NCBI GenBank assembly: GCA_017559615.1
Contig: JAFYRB010000069.1
Location: 1-15,862 of the forward strand
DNA: 15,862 bases
Reading direction: 5' to 3'
From: Alistipes sp.
GTDB taxonomy: Bacteria > Bacteroidota > Bacteroidia > Bacteroidales > Rikenellaceae
Every line of letters starts with the position of its first letter. Position 1 is the stretch's first letter. Below the pieces are notes generated by a model that was not told where the DNA came from, did no database searches, and saw only the letters and a list, made by a program, of their open reading frames with translations. Of the stretch, positions 14,440-15,862 are shown piece by piece. The position numbers and the translations under genes are program-made.

Positions 14440-15492
14440 ATGAAGAGACTTTACACACTTTTTGCACTGATGTTGCTTACATCGGTATGTGCTATGGCTC
14501 AGGTTTCGGTAGACGAGGTTAAGGCTAACGACAACAAGGCCGAGTTCAAGAACGAGATGAAGACTAACGACCTCGATGCAGAGTTTTACTCCGAGGCGAA
14601 GGCTCGTGCAGAGCGTCTTGCAATCCGCAAGGAGCGTAACACCGTAGACTTCTCGGCAAACCTCCACGGCTCGCTTACAGCATTTAGCAAGTCTTGGCAG
14701 GCGGCGGGTGACAATGCAATTACCATCCTTGCCAACGTAAACTTCCTTCACACATACAAGAAGGGACGTTTCACACTCTCGAACGTGGCATCTGCGAAGT
14801 TTGGCTACAACAATATGAAGATGGAACTTGAGGGTAAGCAGAAGGGCGTATGGTTTAAGAACGTGGATGAGATTGCGCTCTCTACATCACCACAGTGGGC
14901 CTTGGTGAAGGATTGGTCGTATGGTGCGAATGTTAAGTTCCGTACACAGTTTGCCCCAGGCTATGGCGCACGTGGCGACAAGCAGCTTGGCGTATCACGC
15001 GTATCGAACTTCCTAACCCCAGGTTATCTTGACGCATCACTCGGTTTCACCTACATCCTCCCTTCGGAGAAGTTCCCATTGAAGGTTAACCTTGCGCCTA
15101 TTGCGATGAGTGGCACGTTCCGCGATGACCTCTACACAAGCAACAACTATGGTGTGCTTGTAGGTCGCTCTAAGTTCGAGGGTGGTCTCTCTATCCAGCT
15201 CGACTTCGACAAGACTTGGGGTGAGAATGGCTGGTTGCGCTACCGCACTACCGCCTACTCATTCTACGGTTGGATTACCGACCTCTCGCAGATGGCAAAG
15301 GCTGTGGATAAGGATGCTTACAAACATATCGTGCCTACACTCCGTTGGGAGAACACTATCGACATCAAGGCTACGAAGTACATCTCGACACAGATTTACT
15401 TCCAGCTCTACTACAACAGAGCCGAGATTAACAAGCTTCAGGTATCATCAATGCTCTCTGTAGGCCTCACCTACACATTTAAAAACAAGTAG
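14440..15492 (+). CDS. Exported DUF3078-type protein (350 aa)
   Basis: A member, by appearance, of the DUF3078 family found widely in Bacteroidota; its function is unknown. A signal peptide ends at about A20 (CAMA-Q). A charged, helix-prone stretch (about 24-68, rich in Lys, Glu, Asp) is followed by a long region of alternating beta-strand pattern. It begins NLHGSLTAFSKSWQAAGDN, which fits the family's opening, then NVNFLHTYKKGRFTLSN. The protein ends in an aromatic-rich strand (GLTYTFKNK) with a penultimate-type aromatic typical of outer-membrane beta proteins, so an outer-membrane or periplasmic location is likely. The ATG at 14440 is chosen over an upstream TTG at 14365, which lies before the promoter. 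No terminator is visible behind it. Confidence 0.82.
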   Translation: MKRLYTLFALMLLTSVCAMAQVSVDEVKANDNKAEFKNEMKTNDLDAEFYSEAKARAERLAIRKERNTVDFSANLHGSLTAFSKSWQAAGDNAITILANVNFLHTYKKGRFTLSNVASAKFGYNNMKMELEGKQKGVWFKNVDEIALSTSPQWALVKDWSYGANVKFRTQFAPGYGARGDKQLGVSRVSNFLTPGYLDASLGFTYILPSEKFPLKVNLAPIAMSGTFRDDLYTSNNYGVLVGRSKFEGGLSIQLDFDKTWGENGWLRYRTTAYSFYGWITDLSQMAKAVDKDAYKHIVPTLRWENTIDIKATKYISTQIYFQLYYNRAEINKLQVSSMLSVGLTYTFKNK

Positions 15493-15586
15493 GTCTAAAT
15501 AGGCTTTGACGTTGCGAAGTGAGGGGGACAAAGAGATATTAGATGAGTGCGCGAAGCATAAAGCAATTTTGAGAAATTTCGAGGAT

Positions 15587-15862
15587 ATGGAACAGCAGCA
15601 GACTCCCGAGGAGCAGATAAGCGGGAAAAAGAGATCGTGGGCTGCGGTGATAGTGATACTCATCGCCGTGGTATGCTCTACGTGGGTGGGTATCGGCATC
15701 GGACGTGGCGTGGAGAGCGCCCGCACCAAGCGTATGCTCGGCTCTATATCGCAGGAGATAGCTCGCTATCAGGAGTTTGCACAGGAGGCGGAGAGCATCG
15801 AGGGTTTCGTTGCGGGGGATAAGATGATGCAGACCATACTCTCTATCCGCAACCACTATGTC
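15587..15862 (+). CDS. Membrane-anchored protein, N-terminal part; possibly an S41 (Ctp-type) peptidase (cut by window edge)
   Basis: The first 92 codons are visible. A short hydrophilic, Gln/Glu-rich start and KKR are followed by one transmembrane segment (about 18-39, ending in a GIGIGRG glycine pattern), so the N-terminus is probably cytoplasmic and the rest periplasmic. A helical linker leads to KMMQTILSIRNHYV at the edge. This resembles the opening of C-terminal processing peptidases (a 'vlxlIxxxYV' pattern after the anchor), but the protease and PDZ domains lie outside the window, so the call is tentative. The ATG at 15587 is the first in-frame ATG; the open frame extends back to 15503 with only TTG starts and a rare AGA codon. 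It follows the DUF3078 gene by 94 bp with no terminator between them and may be co-transcribed. Confidence 0.6.
   Translation, partial: MEQQQTPEEQISGKKRSWAAVIVILIAVVCSTWVGIGIGRGVESARTKRMLGSISQEIARYQEFAQEAESIEGFVAGDKMMQTILSIRNHYV

Noticed and set aside
1..15862. Mobile element, phage or defence island
   Set aside because: No transposase, integrase, phage structural gene, toxin-antitoxin pair, nuclease-ATPase defence pair or terminal inverted repeat was seen; almost all genes are standard chromosomal ones.

Overview
The window looks like chromosomal DNA of a Bacteroidota bacterium, most likely order Bacteroidales; an Alistipes-like gut lineage is only a guess. Evidence: -7 promoter elements of the Bacteroidota form TAnnTTTG precede nearly every transcription unit; start codons lack a clear Shine-Dalgarno; there are large lipoproteins with a lipobox, a DUF3078-type exported protein, and a thymidine kinase and MurA of Bacteroidales character. 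I see no tRNA, rRNA, CRISPR array, transposase or phage gene.

Left part (1-6520), all leftward. A nitroreductase runs off the left edge. Behind it, 408-712 holds an 86-88 bp tandem repeat (three full copies and one partial). Every copy carries a leftward promoter-like pair (TTG, then TATCTTTG), so the nitroreductase appears to have a stacked promoter array. A strong terminator then ends a 933-residue surface-type lipoprotein of unknown function (790-3591). Next is a lipoprotein GH13 alpha-amylase-like enzyme with N-terminal binding modules (3870-6386). Each of these two has its own promoter and terminator.

Middle part (6521-10240), leftward. A compact housekeeping operon reads murA, tdk, tsaC/sua5-type gene, hotdog thioesterase, with gaps of 20, 3 and 11 bp. 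MurA has Asp where E. coli has the fosfomycin-target Cys115. The ung gene lies upstream, separated from murA by 147 bp that contain murA's own promoter.

Right part (10240-15862). Overlapping divergent promoters serve ung (leftward) and a rightward pair: a small protein with a MORN-like end, then an alkaline phosphatase. The phosphatase converges on a leftward operon (nfo, GH53 endo-galactanase, mntP). The two stop codons overlap inside one hairpin. A second divergent promoter region serves nfo and a rightward DUF3078-type exported protein. It is followed by the start of a membrane-anchored protein, possibly an S41 (Ctp) peptidase, cut off by the right edge.

The genes are mostly ordinary housekeeping and glycan-use functions. 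The least ordinary structures are the tandem promoter repeat with a relative at the murA promoter, the unknown 933-residue lipoprotein, and the compact regulatory sites shared between neighbouring genes. I found no convincing new defence or mobile system.
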